This document shows, piece after piece, positions 57,652-64,000 of a stretch of 64,000 bases of DNA. Under the pieces are notes generated by a model. That model saw only the letters and a list, made by a program, of their open reading frames with translations. It was not told the origin of the DNA and did not search any database. The position numbers were made by a program, and so were the translations under genes. How positions within the stretch are numbered: position 1 is the stretch's first letter; every line of letters begins with the position of its first letter. The stretch comes from Streptococcus mitis bv. 2 str. SK95 (GTDB lineage Bacteria > Bacillota > Bacilli > Lactobacillales > Streptococcaceae): positions 62,001-126,000 of the forward strand of contig NZ_AFUB01000023.1 in assembly GCF_000222705.1 (NCBI RefSeq). The letters are read 5' to 3'.

Positions 57652-58122
57652 TTAGAATGGTAAATCATCATCTGAAATGTCCAATGGATTTGTTGCTCCA
57701 AATGGATTTTCAGAACGTGAAAAGTCTGGTACTGGGTTTGCAGGTGCTGATTGACCAGCAGTTGGTGCAGAATAAGCTCCACCTGTATGTCCTTCACGCA
57801 CTCCGCGGCTTTCCAACATTTGGAAATTCTCAGCCACGACTTCTGTTACGTAGACACGTTGTCCTTGCTGGTTATCGTAACTACGAGTCTGGATACGGCC
57901 TGTGATCCCGATAAGAGAGCCTTTTTTAGCCCAGTTAGCAAGATTTTCAGCCTGTTGACGCCACATAACGACATTGATAAAATCAGCCTCACGTTCGCCA
58001 TTTTGACTCTTAAATGTACGGTTTACTGCAAGAGTAAAAGTCGCAACTGCTACATTTGATGGGGTATAACGCAACTCAGCGTCACGTGTCATACGCCCTA
58101 CAAGTACAACATTGTTAATCAT
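57652..58122 (-). CDS. ssbA: single-stranded DNA-binding protein
   Basis: Essential SSB for replication and repair. 156 aa: OB-fold domain (1-105; [20 protein letters not shown]), a Gly/Ala/Pro linker, and the protein-interaction tail ending DISDDDLPF. It sits between rpsF (11 nt) and rpsR (31 nt), the usual operon in Firmicutes. Confidence 0.97.
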   Translation of the reverse strand: MINNVVLVGRMTRDAELRYTPSNVAVATFTLAVNRTFKSQNGEREADFINVVMWRQQAENLANWAKKGSLIGITGRIQTRSYDNQQGQRVYVTEVVAENFQMLESRGVREGHTGGAYSAPTAGQSAPANPVPDFSRSENPFGATNPLDISDDDLPF

Positions 58123-58133
58123 AATTTACCTTC

Positions 58134-58424
58134 TTACGCGTCAAGTTTGACGATCATGTGACGAAGAATGTCAGCGTTGATTTTTGAAAGACGGTCAAAC
58201 TCTTTAAGAGCTGCGTCGTCGTTTGCTTCAACGTTAACGATGTGGTAAAGTCCTTCACGGAAATCTTGGATTTCGTATGCAAGACGACGTTTTTCCCATG
58301 ATTTTGATTCAACAACAGTTGCACCGTTGTCAGTCAAGATAGAGTCAAAACGTGCTACCAAAGCGTTTTTCGCTTCTTCTTCAATGTTTGGACGAATGAT
58401 ATAAAGAATTTCGTATTTAGCCAT
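58134..58424 (-). CDS. rpsF: 30S ribosomal protein S6
   Basis: Ribosomal platform protein, 96 aa ([20 protein letters not shown]). First gene of rpsF-ssb-rpsR; AAAGGAGG precedes the ATG. In many Firmicutes S6:S18 binds this operon's leader; the hairpin at 58452-58473 is a candidate. Confidence 0.97.
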   Translation of the reverse strand: MAKYEILYIIRPNIEEEAKNALVARFDSILTDNGATVVESKSWEKRRLAYEIQDFREGLYHIVNVEANDDAALKEFDRLSKINADILRHMIVKLDA

Positions 58425-58451
58425 TGATATGTTCCTCCTTTTGGTCTAATG

Positions 58452-58473
58452 ACCCCTAGTCTTTGCAAGGGGT
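58452..58473 (-). promoter_or_regulatory. leader hairpin before rpsF
   Basis: ACCCCT / AGGGGT stem with a 10-nt loop in the rpsF 5' UTR. It is positioned like the S6:S18-binding leader, but I do not see the conserved CCG loop, so the function is uncertain. Confidence 0.4.
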
Positions 58474-58498
58474 AAGTGAGGTTTGCTCACAATTAACT

Positions 58499-58527
58499 AT
58501 TATACTAGAAAAACTGATATATAGCAA
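58499..58527 (-). promoter_or_regulatory. rpsF operon promoter
   Basis: TTGCTA (58527-58522), 17-bp spacer, TATAAT (58504-58499). Confidence 0.8.
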
Positions 58528-58542
58528 GATAAAAGTGAAAAA

Positions 58543-58562
58543 AGAAGATGAAAATATCTTCT
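58543..58562 (-). terminator. terminator of asnS
   Basis: AGAAGAT / ATCTTCT stem with T-run on the minus strand, 11 nt after the asnS stop. Confidence 0.75.
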
Positions 58563-58572
58563 TTTTACTAGT

Positions 58573-59916
58573 TTACGGTTTGATACGGTGCAACATACGT
58601 GGGAATGGAATAGCTTCACGGATGTGTTTAGTTCCTGCTGCGAAGGTTACCATACGCTCGATACCGATACCGAATCCTCCGTGTGGTACTGTACCGTATT
58701 TACGAAGGTCAAGGTAGAATTCATACTCTGTACGATCCATACCAAGTTCTTCCATCTTAGCGACAAGGGCATCATAGTCCTCCTCACGCATAGAACCACC
58801 GATGATTTCTCCATATCCTTCTGGTGCAAGCAAGTCTGCACAAAGCACGCGCTCTGGATTTCCAGGAACTGGTTTCATGTAGAAGGCCTTGATAGCTGCT
58901 GGATAGTTCATGACAAATGTTGGCACACCAAAGTGGTTCGAAATCCAAGTTTCGTGTGGTGAACCAAAGTCATCTCCATGCTCAAGATGCTCGTAGTCAG
59001 CATCTTCATCATTTTCATGCTCTTGCAAGAGGTCAATGGCTTGATCGTAAGTGATACGTTTGAATGGCTCAGCAATGTAGCGTTTCAAAAGCTCTGTATC
59101 ACGTTCCAAGGTTTCCAAGGCTTGAGGCGCACGGTCAAGAACACCCTGAAGAAGAGCTTTTACATAAGCTTCTTGCAAGTCAAGTGATTCATCGTGTGTC
59201 AAGTAGGAGTACTCAGCATCCATCATCCAGAACTCAGTCAAGTGACGGCGTGTTTTTGATTTTTCAGCACGGAATACTGGACCAAAGTCAAAGACACGGC
59301 CAAGAGCCATAGCTCCTGCTTCTAGGTAAAGCTGACCTGATTGGCTCAAGTAGGCTGGTGTTCCAAAGTAATCTGTTTCAAAGAGTTCTGTTGAATCTTC
59401 TGCTGCGTTTCCTGAAAGAATAGGGCTATCAAACTTCATGAAGCCGTTCTTGTCGAAAAACTCATAAGTTGCATAGATGATTGCATTACGGATTTGCATC
59501 ACAGCCACCTGCTTACGAGAACGGAGCCACAAGTGACGGTTGTCCATCAAGAAGTCTGTTCCGTGTTCTTTTGGAGTGATTGGGTAGTCTTGAGATTCAC
59601 CGATCACTTCGATGTCTGTGATATCGAGTTCATAGCCAAACTTAGAACGTTCGTCTTCTTTGACAATCCCTGTCACATAAACAGACGTTTCTTGGCTTAG
59701 GCGTTTAATCGTATCAAACTTCTCTAGACCCATTTCCTCACCAAACTTTTCAATAAAGTTTGGTTTAAAGGCAACTCCTTGGAAAAAGGCAGTTCCATCA
59801 CGTAATTGCAAGAAGGCAATTTTCCCTTTTCCAGATTTGTTGGCAACCCAGGCTCCGATGGTCACTTCTTGATCAACGTAGTCTTTTACTTCGATGATTG
59901 TTACACGTTTTGTCAT
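58573..59916 (-). CDS. asnS: asparagine-tRNA ligase
   Basis: Class II aminoacyl-tRNA synthetase for Asn. 447 aa: N-terminal OB-fold anticodon domain ([20 protein letters not shown] near residue 18), catalytic motif 2 ([21 protein letters not shown] near 215, split by family position) and motif 3 [10 protein letters not shown] near 415. Transcribed from its own promoter (TGGTAAAAT near 59967-59975). No T-box is seen. Confidence 0.96.
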   Translation of the reverse strand: MTKRVTIIEVKDYVDQEVTIGAWVANKSGKGKIAFLQLRDGTAFFQGVAFKPNFIEKFGEEMGLEKFDTIKRLSQETSVYVTGIVKEDERSKFGYELDITDIEVIGESQDYPITPKEHGTDFLMDNRHLWLRSRKQVAVMQIRNAIIYATYEFFDKNGFMKFDSPILSGNAAEDSTELFETDYFGTPAYLSQSGQLYLEAGAMALGRVFDFGPVFRAEKSKTRRHLTEFWMMDAEYSYLTHDESLDLQEAYVKALLQGVLDRAPQALETLERDTELLKRYIAEPFKRITYDQAIDLLQEHENDEDADYEHLEHGDDFGSPHETWISNHFGVPTFVMNYPAAIKAFYMKPVPGNPERVLCADLLAPEGYGEIIGGSMREEDYDALVAKMEELGMDRTEYEFYLDLRKYGTVPHGGFGIGIERMVTFAAGTKHIREAIPFPRMLHRIKP

Positions 59917-60036
59917 AATCTATCTTCCTTTTTTCGTTTAACTTGTCCGAAGACATCATTACCCACTATTTTACCATAAATAGATTGCGATAGCTAGGTT
60001 TGACTAGAGAAAATTCATGAGATTTTCGATACAAAA

Positions 60037-60061
60037 AATCTTCGCTAAAAAGGCGAAGATT
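60037..60061 (-). terminator. terminator of the aspartate aminotransferase unit
   Basis: AATCTTCGC / GCGAAGATT stem with T-run on the minus strand, 8 nt past the stop. Confidence 0.82.
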
Positions 60062-60068
60062 CTAAGTT

Positions 60069-61247
60069 TTATTTTTCCATAAATTGATGCAAACGGCGAA
60101 TAGCTTCTTTTAATGTATCTAAGTCTGTGGCATAGCTGAGACGGACATTTTCTGGTGCTCCAAATCCAGCTCCTGTAATCAAGGCAAGACCGACTTCTTC
60201 AAGAATAGCCGTTGTAAACTCTGTCACATCGGTATAACCCTTCATTTCCATCGCTTTTTTAACATTTGGGAAGAGATAGAAGGCTCCTTGGGGCTTGACA
60301 ACTTCAAATCCTGGGACTTGGCACAAGAGTGGATAAATGGTATTCAAACGTTCTTCAAAGGCTTGGCGCATGGTTTCAACAGAGTCTTGCGGTCCAGTTA
60401 GGGCTTCAATGGTAGCATATTGTGATACAGCAGTCAGGTTGGAGGTTGTTTGACCTGTTAGTTTGCTCATGGCAGCAATAATTTCAGGATTTCCCACAGC
60501 ATAACCTACCCGCCAACCAGTCATGGCATAGGCCTTGGATACACCGTTAATCACGATAGTTTGCCTGCGAATAGCTTCTGACAAACTAGAGATTGGAACA
60601 AACTCATTCCCGTTATAAACCAGACGTCCATAAATATCATCTGCTAGGATAAGGACATCATGCGTAACAGCCCAATTTCCGATAGCCAAGAGTTCCTCAC
60701 GAGAGTAAATCATACCGGTCGGATTCGATGGTGAATTGAGAACCAAGACCTTGGTCTTATCTGTTCGGGCTGCTTCTAGCTGCTCTACTGTTACTTTAAA
60801 GTGATTGTCTTCCTTGGCCTGGACAAAGACTGGCACTCCTTCTGCCATTTTGACTTGGTCTCCATAGCTGACCCAGTATGGTGTAGGGATGATGATCTCA
60901 TCACCTGGATTGACCACAGCCATAAAGAAGGTGTAGAGAGAGAACTTAGCACCAGTGGCAAAGGTAACCTCGTTGGCTGCTACAGAATACCCATAGTAGC
61001 GTTCAAAATAGGTATTAACCGCCGCTTTTAACTCTGGTAGGCCTGAAGCAACTGTATAAAAGGAAGCTCGTCCATCTCGAATCGCTTCTACCGCTGCATC
61101 CTGAATGTTTTCAGGAGTATGAAAATCAGGCTGTCCCAAGGTTAAAAAAAGAACATCCTTTCCCTGAGCTTTTAATGCCTTGGCTCTTGCATCACTGGCT
61201 AGAGTGACGCTTTCTTCCATTTCTAGTACACGTTTGGATAGTTTCAT
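60069..61247 (-). CDS. aspB: pyridoxal-phosphate aspartate aminotransferase
   Basis: Class I aminotransferase (subgroup 1-gamma, AspB/AspC-like), 392 aa; makes Asp from oxaloacetate and Glu. PLP Lys in SKAYAMTGWRVGYAVG near residue 234 and NPSNPTGMIYSREEL near 170; DDIYGRLVYNG at about 202. It lies 9 nt after the DUF5590 gene. Asp-amino transfer and the adjoining asnS suggest an Asp/Asn cluster. Confidence 0.92.
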   Translation of the reverse strand: MKLSKRVLEMEESVTLASDARAKALKAQGKDVLFLTLGQPDFHTPENIQDAAVEAIRDGRASFYTVASGLPELKAAVNTYFERYYGYSVAANEVTFATGAKFSLYTFFMAVVNPGDEIIIPTPYWVSYGDQVKMAEGVPVFVQAKEDNHFKVTVEQLEAARTDKTKVLVLNSPSNPTGMIYSREELLAIGNWAVTHDVLILADDIYGRLVYNGNEFVPISSLSEAIRRQTIVINGVSKAYAMTGWRVGYAVGNPEIIAAMSKLTGQTTSNLTAVSQYATIEALTGPQDSVETMRQAFEERLNTIYPLLCQVPGFEVVKPQGAFYLFPNVKKAMEMKGYTDVTEFTTAILEEVGLALITGAGFGAPENVRLSYATDLDTLKEAIRRLHQFMEK

Positions 61248-61256
61248 ATGTCCTCC

Positions 61257-61733
61257 TTATCGGATCACTGCTCCTGTTTCAAAGTCGACCAGATAGTACT
61301 GGTTTCCTGACTTAACTTCCCAAATCGACTTGTCCTGATAGCGACCAAAGGTGACTTTGTCAATGTCGCTAGCTCCTTTTTCTCTCGAAATCGTCGCTGC
61401 CTTGTCTTGAGAAATCCCCTTATCTAGCTGATAAACGTAAATCTTGTGGTCATTCTTTTCAATCAGTACGGCAATGGCCTCTTGCTTTTTATTATGTCCC
61501 AGAACGCTGTAATAACCTTCGAGTCCATTATAAAAATCAACCTGATCCGCCTTTTCCAATTCTGCATACTGCTTGGCTAGTTTTTCTCCTTCAACTCTAG
61601 CATCTTGATAGGGTTTCATACTGAGAGATATCAGATAAAGAAAGGAGGTCGTCATGACTAGTAGTACCAGAGCAATGCCGATTCCATACTGTAAAAGTAG
61701 CTTGTTTTTTGCTTTTTTCTGTCTTAGTTTCAC
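61257..61733 (-). CDS. DUF5590 domain (YpmB-like) protein
   Basis: A 158-aa protein with one N-terminal membrane helix (residues 17-36) and a C-terminal domain of two PepSY-like repeats, matching DUF5590/YpmB. YpmB also precedes aspB in B. subtilis. The start is GTG at 61733; TAAAAT ends 6 nt upstream and no Shine-Dalgarno is seen, so it may be leaderless with a GTG start. Function unknown. Confidence 0.82.
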   Translation of the reverse strand: MKLRQKKAKNKLLLQYGIGIALVLLVMTTSFLYLISLSMKPYQDARVEGEKLAKQYAELEKADQVDFYNGLEGYYSVLGHNKKQEAIAVLIEKNDHKIYVYQLDKGISQDKAATISREKGASDIDKVTFGRYQDKSIWEVKSGNQYYLVDFETGAVIR

Positions 61734-61739
61734 TCGTCT

Positions 61740-61768
61740 ATTTTACCATCTCTCCTCTTTTATTACAA
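61740..61768 (-). promoter_or_regulatory. promoter of the DUF5590-aspB unit (leaderless)
   Basis: TTGTAA (61768-61763), 17-bp spacer ending TGG, TAAAAT (61745-61740), then 6 nt to the GTG at 61733. Confidence 0.75.
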
Positions 61769-61816
61769 GTGAAGACAGGAACATTCTAAGATTCTTTTCC
61801 TATAAAATATAAGTTC

Positions 61817-61845
61817 TTGTTTTTCTCTCTCATTATTGATAAAAT
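61817..61845 (+). promoter_or_regulatory. promoter of the MarR gene (leaderless)
   Basis: TTGTTT (61817-61822), 17-bp spacer ending TGA, TAAAAT (61840-61845), then 6 nt to the ATG at 61852. Confidence 0.7.
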
Positions 61846-61851
61846 AGCCTT

Positions 61852-62298
61852 ATGAAACAACATTTAAAAGAGAAAATTTCCGATAATCAATTAGATTTAA
61901 AAACAGCTATCGTCCTCAATAAGGCCATACGAACTTTTAAACCATATGAAGCCAAGGCTGCCAAAGAACACGGGCTAACACCCACTCAATTTTCAGTTTT
62001 GGAAACTCTCTACAGCAAGGGGGAACTACGCATTCAGGATTTGATTGAAAAAATGCTAGCCACTTCTGGAAACATGACTGTTGTCATTCGAAATATGGTT
62101 CGAGATGGATGGATTTCTAGAACTTGTGACCCAAAAGATCGTCGCTCCTTTTTCCTGAAATTAACACCTGCAGGACGCAGAAAAATCGAAGAGGTTCTTC
62201 CTGATCATATTGATTCTATCGTAGAAGCACTCAGCATCTTGGAAGATGGCGAAAAGGAAGACTTAATCCGCATTTTAAAAAAATTTAAACATTTGTGA
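61852..62298 (+). CDS. MarR family transcription regulator
   Basis: A 148-aa winged-helix regulator. The recognition region reads RIQDLIEKMLATSGNMTVVIRN (near residues 57-78, quoted in part) and the wing CDPKDRRSFFLKLTPAG near residue 100. It precedes the FMN reductase gene by 91 nt and probably controls it, as with redox-sensing MarR proteins; it contains a Cys near residue 98 in SRTCDPKDRR. Confidence 0.87.
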   Translation: MKQHLKEKISDNQLDLKTAIVLNKAIRTFKPYEAKAAKEHGLTPTQFSVLETLYSKGELRIQDLIEKMLATSGNMTVVIRNMVRDGWISRTCDPKDRRSFFLKLTPAGRRKIEEVLPDHIDSIVEALSILEDGEKEDLIRILKKFKHL

Positions 62299-62307
62299 GC
62301 AAAATTA

Positions 62308-62336
62308 TTGCTAATTAGTATCATTTGTTGTAACAT
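62308..62336 (+). promoter_or_regulatory. promoter of the FMN reductase gene
   Basis: TTGCTA (62308-62313), 17-bp spacer, TAACAT (62331-62336). A direct repeat GTAAC ... GTAAC overlaps and follows the -10 (62330-62346) and could be a MarR site. Confidence 0.55.
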
Positions 62337-62389
62337 AGATGGTAACAAAAGAGTTCGCTCTTTAAATTTTAAACAAAAGGAGACACATC

Positions 62390-62938
62390 ATGTCTAAAAA
62401 AGTATTATTTATCGTCGGTTCACTTCGCCAAGGTTCTTTCAACCACCAAATGGCCCTCGAAGCTGAAAAAGTACTTGCCGGAAAAGCGGAAGTTAGCTAT
62501 CTTGATTATTCAGCTGTTCCTCTCTTCAGCCAAGATTTAGAAGTTCCAACTCATCCAGCTGTAGCTGCTGCTCGCGAGGCTGTCCTTGCTGCCGATGCCA
62601 TCTGGATTTTCTCTCCAGTCTATAACTTCTCTATCCCTGGAACAGTGAAAAACTTGCTTGACTGGCTCTCTCGTGCCATTGACTTGTCTGATACACGTGG
62701 TGCTTCTGCCCTCCAAGACAAGTTTGTTACTGTCTCATCTGTAGCCAATGCCGGTCACGATCAACTCTTTGCTATTTACAAAGACCTCTTGCCATTTATC
62801 CGTACACAAGTTGTTGGTGACTTTACTGCCGCTCGTGTCAATGACTCTGCTTGGGCAGACGGAAAATTGGTGTTAGAAGAAGCAACTGCTTCATCACTTG
62901 CCAAACAAGCGGACGACCTTCTTGCAGCCATCAACTAA
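62390..62938 (+). CDS. NADPH-dependent FMN reductase
   Basis: Flavodoxin-like oxidoreductase, 182 aa, reducing quinones, azo dyes or other electrophiles. FMN-binding loop GSLRQGSFNHQ (residues 10-20), SPVYNFSIPGTVKNLLDWLS near 78 (family core). AAAAGGAG is 8 nt before the ATG. It follows the MarR gene and is likely part of an oxidant/electrophile response. Confidence 0.9.
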   Translation: MSKKVLFIVGSLRQGSFNHQMALEAEKVLAGKAEVSYLDYSAVPLFSQDLEVPTHPAVAAAREAVLAADAIWIFSPVYNFSIPGTVKNLLDWLSRAIDLSDTRGASALQDKFVTVSSVANAGHDQLFAIYKDLLPFIRTQVVGDFTAARVNDSAWADGKLVLEEATASSLAKQADDLLAAIN

Positions 62939-62945
62939 TCCAGCA

Positions 62946-62971
62946 AAAACCAGCTCGAATGAGCTGGTTTT
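62946..62971. terminator. bidirectional terminator reductase / yaaA
   Basis: AAAACCAGCTC-GAAT-GAGCTGGTTTT, an 11-bp perfect stem between convergent genes. Confidence 0.88.
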
Positions 62972-63698
62972 ATGCTTGTTTCACAAAGACGAGTTCTAAA
63001 TCACTTGATAAATCAGGTCGGTAGTCAAAGCCGGCAAAACTGAGCTTGCGAGCTTGTTCGACAGTTTGAACTTGCCCTTCTATCAAGGCGGTCAAAAAGG
63101 CGCCACGGGCTTTTTTTGAAATGGTTGAGTGAATCTTCAGCTGACCTGCCTTGTTCTCCATAAATTTGAAGGTCACCATCTTTTCTCTGATTTCCTTCGA
63201 AAATACAGTTTCAAACTCTGATGATAGGAGTGAGAATATCAAGTCCTCATCCTGAAGTGCCTCATCGTAGGCTGATTTCCAATGACTCTTTAAGGTTTTT
63301 CCAGCCACTTTTAATTTCATCAAGAAGTCCAAACGGTGAGGAGCCATGGGCGATAAGGCGGGGATAACACCGTATAAAGCCGAGGTAATCAGGACATGAT
63401 TTTCAAGATAGGTTTGTTCAGTCTCGGTTAACCCATCTCGTTTGATGTGGCGATACATAAGACCATCAAAGAGTTTCAAAGCTGGATAGTTTTTAGCCCT
63501 TCGATCTTTTAGAGCTTGAATATGGCTGTACTCTTCTTCTGCTTTCTCGGCAGAAACCTTATAAAAAGTCTCTAATTCACTAGCTGAGTAATGCGCCAGT
63601 GAGTCAAGGACTGCCTGACTTTCTTCACTCAAGGGGAGCGGTTCGATACAAGGAAGGTTTGTGTTCATTTCTTTGGCTGTTGGGATTAAAATTTTCAT
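62970..63698 (-). CDS. yaaA: peroxide stress protein YaaA
   Basis: DUF328/UPF0246 family, which in E. coli lowers intracellular iron under H2O2 stress. 242 aa: MKILIPTAKEMN start, TSALYGVIPALSPMAPHRLDF near residue 110 (quoted in part) and RGAFLTALIEGQ near 195. The ATG is 6 nt behind TACACT with an extended TATGC element and no Shine-Dalgarno, so it is predicted leaderless. Relevant because streptococci of this group make H2O2. Confidence 0.9.
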   Translation of the reverse strand: MKILIPTAKEMNTNLPCIEPLPLSEESQAVLDSLAHYSASELETFYKVSAEKAEEEYSHIQALKDRRAKNYPALKLFDGLMYRHIKRDGLTETEQTYLENHVLITSALYGVIPALSPMAPHRLDFLMKLKVAGKTLKSHWKSAYDEALQDEDLIFSLLSSEFETVFSKEIREKMVTFKFMENKAGQLKIHSTISKKARGAFLTALIEGQVQTVEQARKLSFAGFDYRPDLSSDLELVFVKQA

Positions 63699-63704
63699 AT
63701 TGTT

Positions 63705-63733
63705 AGTGTAGCATATTTTTCAATCACGACCAA
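63705..63733 (-). promoter_or_regulatory. promoter of yaaA (leaderless)
   Basis: TTGGTC (63733-63728), 17-bp spacer ending TATGC, TACACT (63710-63705), then 6 nt to the ATG at 63698. Confidence 0.7.
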
Positions 63734-63747
63734 GAATTTCATCTTAA

Positions 63748-63771
63748 AAACCTCAGTTCATACCGAGGTTT
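63748..63771 (-). terminator. terminator of the gene at the right edge
   Basis: AAACCTC / GAGGTTT stem with 10-nt loop and TTTTAAG tail on the minus strand, 4 nt after its stop. Confidence 0.7.
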
Positions 63772-63774
63772 CTT

Positions 63775-64000
63775 TTACTTGACTTTAAAGGTTTTGAGAT
63801 AATTATCTTTTCCAACTAGACCTTCAAAGGATTGGCCATTTTCAAGGTAAGGAAGGTCATCTGACACTGAGGCCTTGACCTTATAAATCTTGCCATCAAC
63901 TTTAAAGAAGTAGACGGTGTCACCCTTGATAACAGCTGATTTAAGGTCTGAGACGATTCCCTTAATGTTTTCTACCGTTTCATTATCCAGCTCGAGGTCA
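63775..64000 (-). CDS. C-terminal end of an unrecognised protein (runs off window)
   Basis: The minus-strand frame closes with TAA at 63777-63775 and is open to the window edge (about 75 codons). The end reads DLKSAVIKGDTVYFFKVDGK ... DNYLKTFKVK, a lysine-rich beta-type domain. I do not recognise the family; it could be the tail of a transporter or of a secreted/lipoprotein domain. It has its own terminator. Confidence 0.65.
   Translation of the reverse strand, partial: DLELDNETVENIKGIVSDLKSAVIKGDTVYFFKVDGKIYKVKASVSDDLPYLENGQSFEGLVGKDNYLKTFKVK

Noticed and set aside
59917-60036. asnS leader as a possible Asn T-box
   Set aside because: No GGTGGTACCGCG-type motif is present and the leader is only about 45 nt after the -10.

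Overview
The window is from the chromosome of a low-GC Gram-positive coccus of the Streptococcus mitis group (S. mitis / S. oralis / S. pneumoniae relatives). The evidence is protein-level resemblance and gene order: aro cluster, amylase, alaS, potDCBA-murB, pstSCAB-phoU, spx, hemW, lgt-hprK, nagB, queA, murE/ytgP, rpsF-ssb-rpsR. A Cof/HAD-cyclophilin fusion and a Lys-type MurE support the same placement. Most genes lie on the minus strand. I see no tRNA or rRNA gene, insertion sequence, prophage or CRISPR array. No gene-free gap exceeds about 300 bases.

Layout. 1-8505: aromatic amino acid cluster on the minus strand (methyltransferase, aroD, aroE, aroB, aroC, tyrA, YheA/YmcA/YlbF-type gene; then, behind a terminator and a new promoter, aroA, aroK, pheA). 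8706-10232: cytoplasmic alpha-amylase under a MalR-like operator. 10312-13665: an alanine T-box leader controlling a LURP-one/tubby-like gene and alaS. 13680-19076: DUF3021 gene, spermidine/putrescine transporter potDCBA and murB. 19187-22935: YhfC-type membrane protease and alsD, a divergent MocR-like regulator, an orphan amino-acid binding lipoprotein. 23095-28014: phosphate transporter pstSCABB with phoU. 28228-30976: RNA methyltransferase, inositol monophosphatase family, UPF0223, spx. 31175-34441: hemW, acyl-ACP thioesterase, NagD-like phosphatase, DUF1461 protein. 34515-37336: YtxH, DUF948, lgt, hprK, rpsU. 37430-39365: AT-rich accessory patch (membrane protein, peptidase E-like, methyltransferase). 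39471-42645: nagB, queA, B3/B4 protein and MarR regulator. 42673-47394: mnmL, mnmM, small coiled-coil protein, Na+/H+ antiporter, YihY. 47501-51144: DUF3397 protein, lipid II flippase YtgP/MurJ, murE. 51181-56550: CsbD, DUF1803, papain-like amidase, ppaC, GIY-YIG, TrmN6, S1 protein, HAD-cyclophilin fusion. 56633-59916: GNAT, rpsR-ssb-rpsF, asnS. 60069-64000: aspartate aminotransferase, DUF5590 protein, MarR regulator, FMN reductase, YaaA and the C-terminal end of an unrecognised gene.

The most notable signals are not a new gene island but expression features. Eight genes have a start codon only 6-7 nt after a -10 box and no Shine-Dalgarno, so they are predicted to be leaderless. rpsU has an intact 57-codon body but a TAG where its start codon should be. 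Four intrinsic terminators stand in tandem behind rpsR. The MocR-like regulator lacks the PLP-binding lysine, and two ABC ATPases (PotA, one PstB) lack the H-loop histidine. A 24-bp perfect palindrome overlaps the promoter of a MarR gene.

Statements about pneumococcal gene order, operators or protein ends come from memory of the group and were not searched.
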